Positions 9,408-18,785 of a DNA stretch of 45,168 nt are shown in pieces (the stretch's first letter is position 1; each line of letters starts with the position of its first letter). Origin of the DNA: Phellopilus nigrolimitatus (taxonomy: Eukaryota > Basidiomycota > Agaricomycetes > Hymenochaetales > Hymenochaetaceae); NCBI GenBank assembly GCA_021029095.1, contig JAJOHG010000209.1:1-45168 (forward strand). Reading direction: 5' to 3'. The notes beneath the pieces were generated by a model. The model was not told the DNA's origin and searched no databases. It saw only the letters and a list, made by a program, of their open reading frames with translations. A program made the translations under genes and the position numbers.

Positions 9408-10288
9408 TTACCTGAGGGACAAGTGTGAATGGATTGTGACAAATACTGTTGCAATCACAGCATCCAACATGGTATGCTCTAATTCATGTTGTGTTTGAAC
9501 TCTTTGATGCACAGCATCATGCCGGCCGGCCTGCCAGAGTTTAATTTAAGTCATAGACATCTGTTATCTGGCTGTCTATAATTTGACCAGCAAGCCTGAC
9601 CCATTTACAAAGCATTTTTATTGTTGCTTCAGGGTTCCAGTGTGGTACTTCCTTTGTACTCAAGTACAATCCTGGTGGCCTGGCTGCTCAACAGGTTTGG
9701 AGCTGGTGTGTTGCATGTTTGTATTATATAGAATGCTTCATGCATGCTCACGTATTTGTCCTATTTGCCTAGAGTTCATAGAAGTCATCTGTGTCAACCT
9801 CCTTCCTACTAAATGCACTCACTAATACAGGAACATCAAAACATATCCCTCATCTAAATTATGGCATGTACATCTAACAAAAATATCATATTTCCTATCT
9901 AGTGTTGCCAGGTCACCCTCACCCAGGTCCAAGCCACTTGTGCTACCATGGCGAAACTGAGGCATCTCCCTTGATAGCTGTCAGAACTGTAACTGTCAAA
10001 CTCTTGTGAAAACTTACCCGTTCGGCAAGTGGTGACTCAAGGAATAGCAAAGATGGCTCAAATGGACTTCACCATCTTCCTCTTCAGCCTGACACTCCAA
10101 GCATAGGATTATGCGGCAATGACACCAAGCATTGAAGACTATGAAGAGTACCAGAAAGATTACTGGGACAGTGACTGCAGCGATGATAATACTGACTACA
10201 ACATGGAGACAGGAAAGAAGTACTTGCATTTGCTTGTGATTACAGACACCATTTTCTATGTAATGATCATGTGCGCTTCTACAACATT
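9408..10288. other. Unassigned sequence between R3b and FB-4
   Basis: Contains short open stretches next to intron-like signals, for example an acceptor at about 9632 (ttgcttcag) followed by 60 open bases and gtttgg. There is also a 75-codon frame at 10119-10346 with an acidic stretch (YWDSDCSDDNTDYNMETG) that runs into FB-4. It could be the remains of an intron-rich gene. No homology recognised, no RNA gene seen. Confidence 0.25.
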
Positions 10289-10816
10289 TACTACAGGCAT
10301 CCACTTAAAATTCCCCCATGGTGAGCCTATTGGTTGTTTTATTTAATTGTGGCTTTCTCCACACATTATAGTTTAACACTTTTTAGCACTTTTATCCAAA
10401 TCATTTTTCAACTTTCTTATGCCTTTCTCCAAACAACATACTTTAACTTTCTTTTTGCCTTTGTCCACACATTATAGCTTAACACTTTTTGATGCTTTTA
10501 TCCAAATCCTTTTATAACTTTGATATGTCTTTCTCCAAATGACATACTAAAACTTTCTTTTTGTCTTTGTTCACACAAAAAGGGCTTATCAAAGGGGTGC
10601 TTTGACAAAAATATAGCTTTGATAAGCCTTTCTTCTGTGGACAAAGACAAAAAGAAATTTAAAGTATGTTGTTTGGAGAAAAGCATAAGAAAGTTAAAAA
10701 ATGATTTGGATAAAAGTGCCAAAAAGTGTTAAACTAGAATGTGTGGAGAAAGCTACAATTAAATAAAACAACTAATAGGCTCACCATGGGGGGATTCTAA
10801 GTGGATGCCTGCAGTG
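10289..10816. mobile_element. Foldback element FB-4
   Basis: Same family; the left end is mutated (tactacaggcatccactt) and the right end is intact (gcctgcagtg). The flank tta is present at 10817-10819 and approximately at 10288-10290. The left arm carries gagcctattggttg and the right arm the matching caactaataggctc, a copy-specific pair. It is longer than most copies because the ttgtccacacattatag part of the left arm is duplicated (about 10358 and 10460). Confidence 0.82.
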
Positions 10817-11344
10817 TTATAACTCACATTCAATCTGTGCCCTTTAATCCTCACCTTCACTCCACTAATATTAATATACTTGTAATATATCCTCCTATGC
10901 TCTCTCTCTCCTATTCTCCTACTCTCTTATGCTCTACTCAAATCCACTCCACTCAAATTCTTGCTTCTATGCTCCTTTAATGTTTTTAATCCTTTGCTTT
11001 TGCATCACTTTGCCATACTCCATGTCCAAACTTCCTGACCAGCAACATTAAACCAGTTTTATACAGCTTCCAATAATACACTCAATTTTGTTGTTCGTAA
11101 TGGGTTTATGCAGTTCGTCTTTAAATCTGAGCTAGGTAATTGCTCATGCCAATATGCTAGAACATTTTTGATGTTGTTGCTGGGGAGTTGTTGTGCAAGC
11201 TCTGGTAGTTTACAGCTGGATTCTACATAACTACAGAGATGTTTTTACTTAATACACCAGCCATGAGCTACTACTAGTTGTCGAGATTTTTTGCAGTGTA
11301 CAGAGTGTGTACTTCATCGTGTCAATTGAAGTAAGTATAGCCTA
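10817..11344. other. AT-rich sequence without recognised features
   Basis: Pyrimidine-rich runs (ctctctctcctattctcc around 10900) and scattered stops in all frames. No gene, RNA or repeat recognised. Confidence 0.4.
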
Positions 11345-11746
11345 CACTGCAGGCATCCACTAAGAATCCCCCCACAGTGAGTTGAATAGTTGTTTTATTT
11401 TATTGTGGCTTTCTCCACACATTATAGTTTAACACTTTTGGACACTTTTATCCAAGTTGTTTTAAAACTTTGCTATGCCTTTCTCCAAACTGCATACTTT
11501 AACTTTTTTTTTTGCCTTTGTCCATACAAGAAAGGCTTAACAACATCAAAGCACCCCTTTGTTAAGCCTTTCTTGTATGGACAAAGGCAAAAAAAAAAGT
11601 TAAAGTATGCAGTTTGGAGAAAGGCATAAGAAAGTTAAAAAGTGATTTGGATAAAAGTGTCCAAAAGTGTTAAATTAAAATGCATGGAGAAAGCCACAAT
11701 AAAATAAAACAACTATTCAACGGGATTCTAAGTGGATGCCTATAGT
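11345..11746. mobile_element. Foldback element FB-5 (402 bp)
   Basis: CACTGCAGGCATCCACTA start, gatgcctatagtg end, cta duplication on both sides (11342-11344, 11747-11749). The left arm has gagttgaatagttg and the right arm the matching caactattcaac, followed by a small deletion before gggattctaag. The arms are otherwise near-perfect inverted copies with a short loop (aacatcaaagcacc). Confidence 0.88.
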
Positions 11747-11882
11747 GCTAATATGGAAATGGGAAATGTGGAAATGTGCTACATACCTTACCTTGATGAT
11801 AACTAACTCAACAAGCCCATGGCTGGTGTCTTAACAAAAAATGTTTGTGTTATCATAAAGAATGCAACTATAAAGTATCAAA

Positions 11883-11912
11883 CACTGCGGGCATCCACTT
11901 AGAATCCCCCCA
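11883..11912 (+). mobile_element. Foldback element fragment FB-6 (left end only)
   Basis: Thirty bases identical to the foldback left terminus, stopping exactly where R3c begins. The remainder is not found after R3c ends at about 15531, so it was deleted or was never part of a full copy. Confidence 0.7.
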
Positions 11913-12855
11913 CTTGGGTAGTGGCCACTGCTCCGCATGGCAGGTTACGATCCTGGTTGGTAGCCAACGTAATAAGAGTGTTGTAATTTTCAAACAAAAG
12001 GATGAGACATTTTGTATGCTATCAGTATAATCAGAACTGAGACTGCCCTCAGTAGCTATGGATAGAAGAAAAAAAGAAAGGAAGAAAAAAAAAAAACAAC
12101 TTATAATTCTCAATAAAGATGTAAACATATTGTAAAGCTTGTAGAAAATGCTAATTGCAAGCAGTTTCTTAGCTTAATATACAGCCACAAGATCTCAAAA
12201 TTTTCCATACATAGTGCTCATATAAAGATGCCCTACCTGTGACAAAAAGTACTGAGATAAGATGTGCAAAGTTTCAGACCTCCAGCATCCTTACATGGGC
12301 CAAAATGAATTAAATGGCACTTAAGGTTCACAAAAAAGAATGTGGGAAGCTATTACCCATAATAGACAGGATAACATTAAAAGTGTGGAGACATTGAAAA
12401 TGTAATGAAATGAAACAATGACATACATCCAAACATAGTAGAAATTTACTCTGAGCATAAATAGTACACAATGAATTAACTGACCCATTTTAGAGCTTCA
12501 AAGACATCATCCAAAAGGAGATTCAGAAACACATTCTGGACCCAATACCCAAAAGATCAAAGAGAAGAAACAGCCACCCAGAAGGTCTGGAATAGACCTT
12601 TCAGACAGTATCATCCACACAGAAGTGTACCAGCTTGGATTTTTCAGAATTTGGTGCATACAGTCTGCAAAGTCTGCAGGCTGGATAAGCTCAGGACAAA
12701 TCGTCTCTGGGGTTATTTTTCAGCCCCATAACCCATCTACTATGTTACATAATCGTGTAGGTATTGTGAGGTGCTTGAGAACGCAAAAGAAATCATGTTT
12801 TTACATGCAGTAGAAGAATTACTATGCTGAAAATACAAATGAGAATGGTGCTGAG

Positions 12856-13026
12856 TAGAGCTCACCACGAGTCCTTGAAACCCGTGAGGACCCGTGACCA
12901 AACCCGGACTACAGATCCGTATTCACGGATCACCCGTCAACGGGTGATCCGTGGGAAACGGATTGTCACAGGTCCGGGTCGAGAATTTGTGATTTTTCAA
13001 TACCCGCGGGTACTTCACACATTTTC
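12856..13026 (+). repeat. hAT-2 left terminal/subterminal repeat
   Basis: Carries gatccgtattcacggatcac and related ACCCGT words in the same order as the left end of hAT-1. Confidence 0.8.
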
Positions 13027-13315
13027 AGTCGCTCTGTCCCTCCTGCCTCTGCCTTCTCCTCTCCATTGTACGTTTCTCGTGGCACTCATTCTAGCCTCGA
13101 AGTTCTTGCAAGACCAATGCTACTCGAACCACGATGCTACTCGAACCGCGCGTGGGCCAAACTCTCCGAGCTCCCCCCACGGGACGTCGGCCGCTGTGAA
13201 TGCGCTCTCGGAGACGTGCTAGAGTGGCCTCTGTGGGTCATTAAGGGTGTCTCGGTGCCCGAAGAACGCTCGTGTTCGATCATGTGCACGAGAGTGCAAT
13301 CTCAAGGTCGGCGTT

Positions 13316-13463
13316 GGCACGGCAAGGTCAACCAGAACGGCGCCACTTCGCCATCGTCTCTGTACCTTCCGCATCCGCCCTCCCCATGTTTGCTGGTGCC
13401 GCTGGCACGTCAAGGTCAACCAAGATGGTGCCGCTTCGCCGTCGTTTCTGTTTGCCACATCCA
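13316..13463 (+). repeat. Imperfect direct duplication inside hAT-2 (period about 88 bp)
   Basis: The block ggcacggcaaggtcaaccag through tccgcatcc (13316-13376) is repeated as ggcacgtcaaggtcaaccaa through ccacatcc (13404-13463) with scattered substitutions. It lies upstream of the G-alpha coding fragment; its origin is unknown. Confidence 0.7.
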
Positions 13464-13569
13464 CACTTCGCGCACACTGTTGTGCTCACAAGGTCCGCTA
13501 CTTGGTTTCACTTCACACAGAAGCACGCGCCCTCGCGCTCGCAAGGGCCACTACTCTGTTTCTCGCGGC

Positions 13570-15151
13570 GCTCGCGCGCCACGTGAACGACAAGATCGAC
13601 GAGCTGCTGCGCGTGGAGCGCCTCGCGCTCAAGAAGAAGCGCAGCCCGTCAAGATGTTCCTCCTCGGCCAGAGCAAGAGCGGCAAGTCCACGACGCTGAA
13701 GAGTGCGTGTCTCGTGTCCACCGCCCATCCGGCTCATCCGACTGCTTGACTGACTGACGTGCGTGCACCCCAGACTTCCAGCTCGCGTACGCGCGCAACG
13801 CGCAGGAGGAGCGCGCATCCTGGCGCGCCATCGTGCAGCTCAACCTGCTGCGCTCCGTCATCCTCATCCTCGACATCCTGCAGAGCGCGCTCGCCGGCGC
13901 CGGCGCGTCCTTCAACAGCAACTTGATACCTCAATTCCTCCTTTCACTGACTATCATGACGTGCTTGCAAACGACCTTTCTCCTTCACACTTTGCAACGT
14001 TTATACGCCCTGCGAACATACCACCCTCACAATCCCTTGTGCGAATGGCTCGTGCGGTCTACCCGCACTGGCGTGAGCGCAAAATCGAGCTCGAGGGCCA
14101 TTGTATTATATCCACCCTAAATGTATGTGTACACAAGTCTTACCTAACATATCCTCACTTATAGTCGAGTCTAGTTTGACGAATCTGATACCTTAAACGA
14201 GTCCTACATTTGCTTTCGCAGTCAGGAGATTAAGGCCGTACGAAAGACCCGTGCCGTGCAGGTGTCGTCTTACGATAAGCTCGTACGTCTCAAGGGGGAG
14301 CTTGCACATGCATATGAACTGGTGTGGAACATACTCGGTCGCGAGAGGCAGAAACGTGAGAATAGCGCGTACCTCCTTGACGACGATGACGACGCGATGC
14401 CGCCGCCACCGCCCGCGGCGGGCATTGCGCTCTCTGAGACGCACAAGCTGCTGCGCCTGCGCCTCGCGCCGCTGCGGCGTGTGCAGGCGGACCTCGAGCG
14501 GCGGCTCGGCAGCAGCGCGGAGGAGCCCGTGTCCGTCGCGGGCGGCCCGCCAACCGTCCCCGCGCCCTTCGACGGCGCTTCCTCCACCGCGGTGGGCGCG
14601 GCGCACCGCCCGCAGGAGTTCTTCGTGCGCTCATCGACCGGGTGGAAGAGCGCGCTCGACCACCTGCGCCCGCGCAGCAGCTCCGCGGGCAGCCGCGAGG
14701 AGGTGCAGGAGCACGCGCGACGCGGAGGAGTCGACGGCGATCATCGCGGGCTGCTGCGAGGACATGCATGCGCTGTGGACGGACAGCGTCGTGCGCCAGC
14801 TGCTCACCGTGTGCCGGCTGCACCTCGAGGACAGCGCGGGCTTGTGAGTGGCCTCCCCTTTTTATACATCTCCCCTGAGACACCGCACTGAGCGGATGGG
14901 GCACGCACTAACAGCTTCCTGGACGATGTGCAGCGCGTCGCGACGCACGAATACGAGCTGACGGACGACGACATCGTGCGCGCGCGGCTGCGCACGATGG
15001 GCGTGCTGGAGTACCACTTCCTGTTCGAACGGGGCGCGGAGGCGGGGCAGGAGTGGCTGATGTACAATGTTGGCTGGACGCGCTGGCTGCAGCAGGCGTG
15101 GGCGCCGTTCTTCGACGACATCAACACGATCATCTTCCTCGCGCCCATCAG
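13570..15151 (+). pseudogene. Heterotrimeric G-protein alpha subunit fragment captured in hAT-2
   Basis: G-alpha proteins are GTPases relaying signals from membrane receptors. Visible blocks are HVNDKIDELLRVERLALKKK, the P-loop GQSKSGKSTTLK, an intron (about 13704-13772), FQLAYARNAQEERASWRAI, the helical-domain region from about 14230 (TGWKSALDHLRP, STAIIAGCCEDMHALWTDS), a second intron (about 14845-14917), and FLDDVQRVATHEYELTDDD through WAPFFDDINTIIFLAPI. The switch II DVGG motif reads YNVGW, so key residues are changed. Frame shifts lie before the P-loop and near 14700. The G4 and G5 half is absent; the fragment stops where the right terminal repeat begins. It belongs to the expanded fungal G-alpha type with a long helical domain. 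Not functional. Confidence 0.9.
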
Positions 15152-15325
15152 GACTTGTGAACTACCCGTTGACCCGCTTGACCCGCACCCGCGGGTTTCT
15201 GAGGACCCGCGGATCCGTGTCCCAGCAGATCCAGGTCAAGACGGGTCCGGGTCGAGGTTTTTTCGTCACGGGTGACCCGCCAACGGGTCCGGTTCAACCC
15301 ACGGGTGGACTCGTGGTGAGCCCTA
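15150..15325 (-). repeat. hAT-2 right terminal/subterminal repeat
   Basis: ACCCGT/ACGGGT-rich block inverted relative to 12856-13026, ending gagcccta at 15325 next to the TSD. It starts right after the truncated G-alpha codons. Confidence 0.8.
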
Positions 15326-15531
15326 GTGCTGAGCATGGGGGATTTTCCTAATTTGGTAACAAGTTTGAATTTTGTAGTCTTGTGGCACGGGCGCCGATAC
15401 CAAAGTACACTCGGGTAACACAATTTTTGTACACTTTTTGTAATGCAACACAGCCACAACAAATATATGCAAGCACAAAGATAATGACCACAGTTAGTAG
15501 GACGATCTTTCACTTCGTTTCAGGATCGTAA

Positions 15532-16042
15532 TTTGTTGTGAACACTAACTTACACCTGTGCTTCTAAGTATCTCACCTGATTCAGTCCACACTCTATCCT
15601 GGTCAAAGCGTAGGCAACAGCTCTCATCCTGTTTAGTCTTCCTAGGCGACTCTTTAGATATCACTTAAGCCAACATTGTTCAAGATATGTTTGGTAGTTA
15701 TTACTCTTGAGATTACTAATCCTTTTGTATAGGTAGGATCCTCACAATACAGTAGTTGTGTTTCTAAGGGTGTCCTGTATGCTATGTATTAAAATGGCTT
15801 GCTGCTGTTGCTTTGGTATTTTTGTGTGCTTCTATGTCAAATGCTCAGTTATCATCTCAATGGGTGATCACCACACACTTTCCTATATACACAGTTCACC
15901 AGGCAAACAGTATAGGAAACTACATAGAGCACAGAAAAAATTGTACAGTCACATGCCATAAGTTTATGTGATTTGTGACATCTATGTAACTCTCAAAATA
16001 TTTTTGCTCCATTATTCCACAACCATAAAATATATTGCAAAT
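15532..16042. other. AT-rich sequence downstream of the Tc1-like transposase
   Basis: Only short frames. It may hold the 3' flank and terminal repeat of the Tc1/mariner element, but I could not find a matching inverted terminus on the other side (about 24,480-24,640). Confidence 0.35.
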
Positions 16043-16686
16043 CTAATACTTGGTGGATCCTCCTCTGACCTCCAGTACCCGCTCCACATGTTTAGGCATG
16101 CTGTTAATAAGAGAATTAATTATTTTAATGTCAATCTTCTCACACTCTGCTAAAAGTGCCCTCTTCAATTCTTTCTTGTTCTGGAATGTTTCTGGTCTTT
16201 TTTCTGGTTGGTATTTCTGTCAGATACCAAAGATATTCACTGGGGTTAATGTCTAATGATTGAGCTGGGTGGGGAAATGTCTCTAGGAAATTTCTGTACC
16301 TGATTGTTTTCACTGCATTGAATCTGTGAACTGATGCCCCATCTTCCATGATCTTTACAAGCCACATCTCCTCATAAAACTCCACATAAATGCCCCAGAG
16401 GGGTCATGTTATGATCAACTCCACATAATCATTGCTCTTTTGGCTATCCTTGGGCATAAAAATGAGTGGGCCTGCTTGTTATATGCAATGCACCCTCAAA
16501 TCATAGCTCTTGACATTCCTGACTTAACAGTGGCTGCCAGGCACTTCTTTTCAAGCTTTTCCTTGAAGTGTTTCCATACTAGAGGGATCCTGTATCTCTT
16601 CCAAAGCTTTACTAGTGATGTTACTGTCCAGATGACTCCGTGTCATTCCTCCTTTCCATGGGGTAAAATTGTAGTTATTTGTGCAA
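16043..16686 (-). pseudogene. Tc1/mariner transposase, C-terminal part (decayed)
   Basis: The minus strand carries the DDE catalytic region of a Tc1-type transposase: KKCLAATVKSGMSRAMI followed by GCIAYNK (the W-G-C-I motif with its Trp codon turned into TGA), KIMEDGASVHRF for the second Asp region (Asn-Ala-Pro replaced by Asp-Gly-Ala), HPAQSLDINPSEYLWYL for the DLNPIE-type third acidic site, and EKIDIKIINSLINSMPKHVE to the terminal GGSTKY and TAG stop (16043-16045). Stops and frameshifts break it, for example near 16150 and 16400. The reading GVIWT at about 16620 marks the first catalytic Asp region. The gene continues upstream beyond the Gypsy element inserted at 16686/16687. Confidence 0.88.
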
Positions 16687-17190
16687 TGTTACAGAGTAAC
16701 AGGGTCTTGCCTAATGGAGCGAGGAGCGTGACTGTGGACAGTGATGTGACGAGTGACGTGAGGCTTGACTGTGACAAGGCGACGATGACTATGGCAAGAC
16801 TGTGAAGCGCTGGGCGCAAGGCTATGAAGAGCAAGGCAATGGATAGCAAGACTATGCTAGCTATAGAACAGGAGGTCACGCTGGGGCTTAAGGTCCCAGC
16901 GATGTACCTATATATACTGTGAGACTGACTATGATGTCAGTGGAGCTATGGAGTCATGCGCAGCATGACATGAGGGGAACATGAGGGAAAGGCCCGTAAG
17001 GGGCGTGTACTGTGGAGCATGGAATGAGGCAGTGGAGTGTGGAGCGGGGAACACCCAGGAGGGGCGCGTACAATGAGGAAGGGGTCAGGCCATGAACTAA
17101 GGGAAAGATAATGGAAAGGTGAAGGGCCTGACTAAGCAAGGAAGGAATGATGTAAGGGGGATCATGAGGTAAGCAAGGTAAGTTCTAACA
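16687..17190 (-). repeat. Gypsy 3' LTR
   Basis: 504 bp, starts tgttacagagtaacaggg and ends aagttctaaca. A TATA-like cctatatatactgtg lies at about 16908. It differs from the other LTR by acagag versus acggag and ggatcatg versus ggatcgtg, both at CpG sites. Confidence 0.95.
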
Positions 17191-17593
17191 TTACCCCCTC
17201 TTTAAGGCTGACAGTTCGCCAAAACTGTCAAAGAAAACAAGGGAAAGGCGAAAAGAAAACGCAATAGGGCGAAATAAACGCCAATAAGCAGTTACAATGC
17301 GCAAGAAGGAAGTCAAAACTGAAAAATAAAAGAGAAAACTCAACAGGAAAAAGCAAGACGAGACGAGACGTGACCATGCCAGATTCCGAAAATCTCCAGC
17401 CGTGAAGGTTTCTCAGCATCACCAACAAGCAGAAGGTTTCGAGTGAGCCTACAACTTCAAGAAGGGTTTAACGAAAGCAATAAAGCTCACCCAAAACGTT
17501 GGACCAGGTTTGTCAGCATCACCTGAAAGCAGAGGGTTTCACGCATGTTCCCACAACGACCTCTAGTTTAACGTCATCGTGGACGTTCCACCC

Positions 17594-18753
17594 CTAATAA
17601 TGGCAGTCAGAACGCGGGCAGTTAGTCGACGAATGTCCAGGGGCGATCCTATCGCAGATTCCGCATCGGTAGCACATGCAATCTGTCTGTCGGTGTCCTT
17701 CTAGGCCGCATGTGAAGCAGACAATGACCCGAGGCGAGAATTGGGTTCGAATGCGAAGTGGAGTTGCCGTAGAATTCTCCGGGGAGTTGCGTCGGTTCAG
17801 GTGTCCTTGGATCTGCTGAGGCGACATCTGAGAGAATGGGACATTGCCAATCATGGACTGGGTGAAGGGATTGATCGTGCGCCGGAAGGGACGAGCAGTA
17901 GGTGGGGTGACCGGTGGCGAGGTTCCTGCAATGAATTCATTGGGTGGAGATGGAGACGGTGATGGTGCGGCAGGAGGTGGCGGAGTTGATGGTGGAGGGA
18001 CCGGAAGTCCAGGCGGGGGCGAAGTGAGGTCGATGGCGCCAGTGGCTTCATCGATGGGAAAGTGGTTGTTCGACGGTTGATAATCATCCAGAACCGCAAG
18101 TACGCCGGCATCGAGGGCTCCTTCCAGAATTTGCTGAATTTGCCAGCGGGCCGTAGATTTTGCCTTCTCATTTTTGGCGCACAGGTCATTGATATGTTCA
18201 CCCATACGATTGGCGATCATGAGGGTCTGTTCAGCTTGGTCATGGGCCTTCTGCCAGCGGACGAGGTCAGGCTGTTGCGAGTCTCGGATGGTTTGACTGA
18301 TAGAGACATGACGGAGGAAAGAGCGATCATTGGCGAAGTCGAGGTTGGGCCGGTTGCCAGAGATGGGGAGCCGAGTATGGGGTGCTGGGAGCGGATCAAA
18401 GGTGTTCAGGCACTTCGGGGACCTCTGTGGCGGCATCGCGATAGACGGGGGACAGGGTCGAGGTCAGGGATGATGTCTTCTGGGGGGAAGACACGTATAG
18501 TCGAGTTGGGGACAGGGACTGCTCTGGATCGGTGGTTGGGCCTGCGGCTAGGTGGGATGGATCGGAAAATGAAGTGGAGGATTTGCTGCTCAAGGATGTC
18601 GATGCCGAGGCGGATTACGAGGCGGCGGTTGTCGGGGTAGTCGGTGTGGTCGATGATGAACTGAAGGAAGATAGGGGTGGATTCTCCAATTTCGAGGGCG
18701 AAGGTCCAGTTGACGGATGGTAGATGAGGTAGGTAGAAAGGAAAGTAGGACAT
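17594..18753 (-). CDS. Accessory ORF(s) of the Gypsy element downstream of pol, with zinc knuckles
   Basis: Two overlapping minus-strand frames lie between integrase and the 3' LTR: 18753-18406 (115 codons) and 18436-17594 (280 codons). The second has a Pro-rich centre (PPPSTPPPPAAPSPSPSPP) and ends in a Cys/His cluster, CFTCGLEGHRQTDC followed by CYRCGICDRIAPGH, which are CCHC-like zinc knuckles like those of Gag. Position is that of env-like or extra ORFs in some chromoviruses, but no signal peptide or membrane segment is visible, so an envelope role is unlikely. It may be a nucleic-acid-binding accessory protein. The two frames could be one protein broken by a frameshift. Confidence 0.7.
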
Positions 18754-18785
18754 GAGATGGTGGAAGCGGGAGTTGATGGACGGTG

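Larger units (their letters stand above)
12856..15325. mobile_element. hAT-2: G-alpha-carrying hAT-like element (2470 bp)
   Basis: Ends are TAGAGCTCACCACGAGTCC (left) and, inverted from the right, TAGGGCTCACCACGAGTCC: 18 of 19 bases match. A perfect 8-bp target duplication gtgctgag flanks it (12848-12855 and 15326-15333). Subterminal ACCCGT-rich blocks match hAT-1. The interior has no transposase; it carries a large part of a G-protein alpha subunit gene with introns. Together with hAT-1 it defines a family of Pack-type hAT elements. Confidence 0.92.
11913..15531 (+). mobile_element. R3c: R3 repeat copy interrupted by hAT-2
   Basis: Begins cttgggtagtggccactgc at 11913 and ends caggatcgta at about 15531, with hAT-2 inserted between 12855 and 15334. 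The inner ends pair: gttacgatcctgg near the start and caggatcgtaa at the end. The uninterrupted R3a copy (around 5768) shows the target gtgctgag followed directly by catggggg, proving the hAT-2 boundaries. The shared 62-codon frame is at 12625-12813. Confidence 0.78.

Noticed and set aside
11913..11960. R3 as a tRNA-derived SINE (ttgggtagtgg as A box, ggttacgatcc as B box)
   Set aside because: The boxes are imperfect and only about 18 bp apart, the unit is over 1 kb, and no poly-A or simple tail is visible.
13570..15151. Functional G-alpha subunit
   Set aside because: Truncated before G4/G5, altered switch motif, at least two frameshifts, bounded by transposon ends.
1310..15325. ACCCGT-rich blocks as a simple dispersed GC-rich satellite
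   Set aside because: They occur as inverted pairs exactly at TSD-bounded ends, so they are element termini.
17594..18753. Accessory Gypsy ORF as an envelope gene
   Set aside because: No signal peptide, transmembrane segment or glycoprotein features; it ends in zinc-knuckle motifs.
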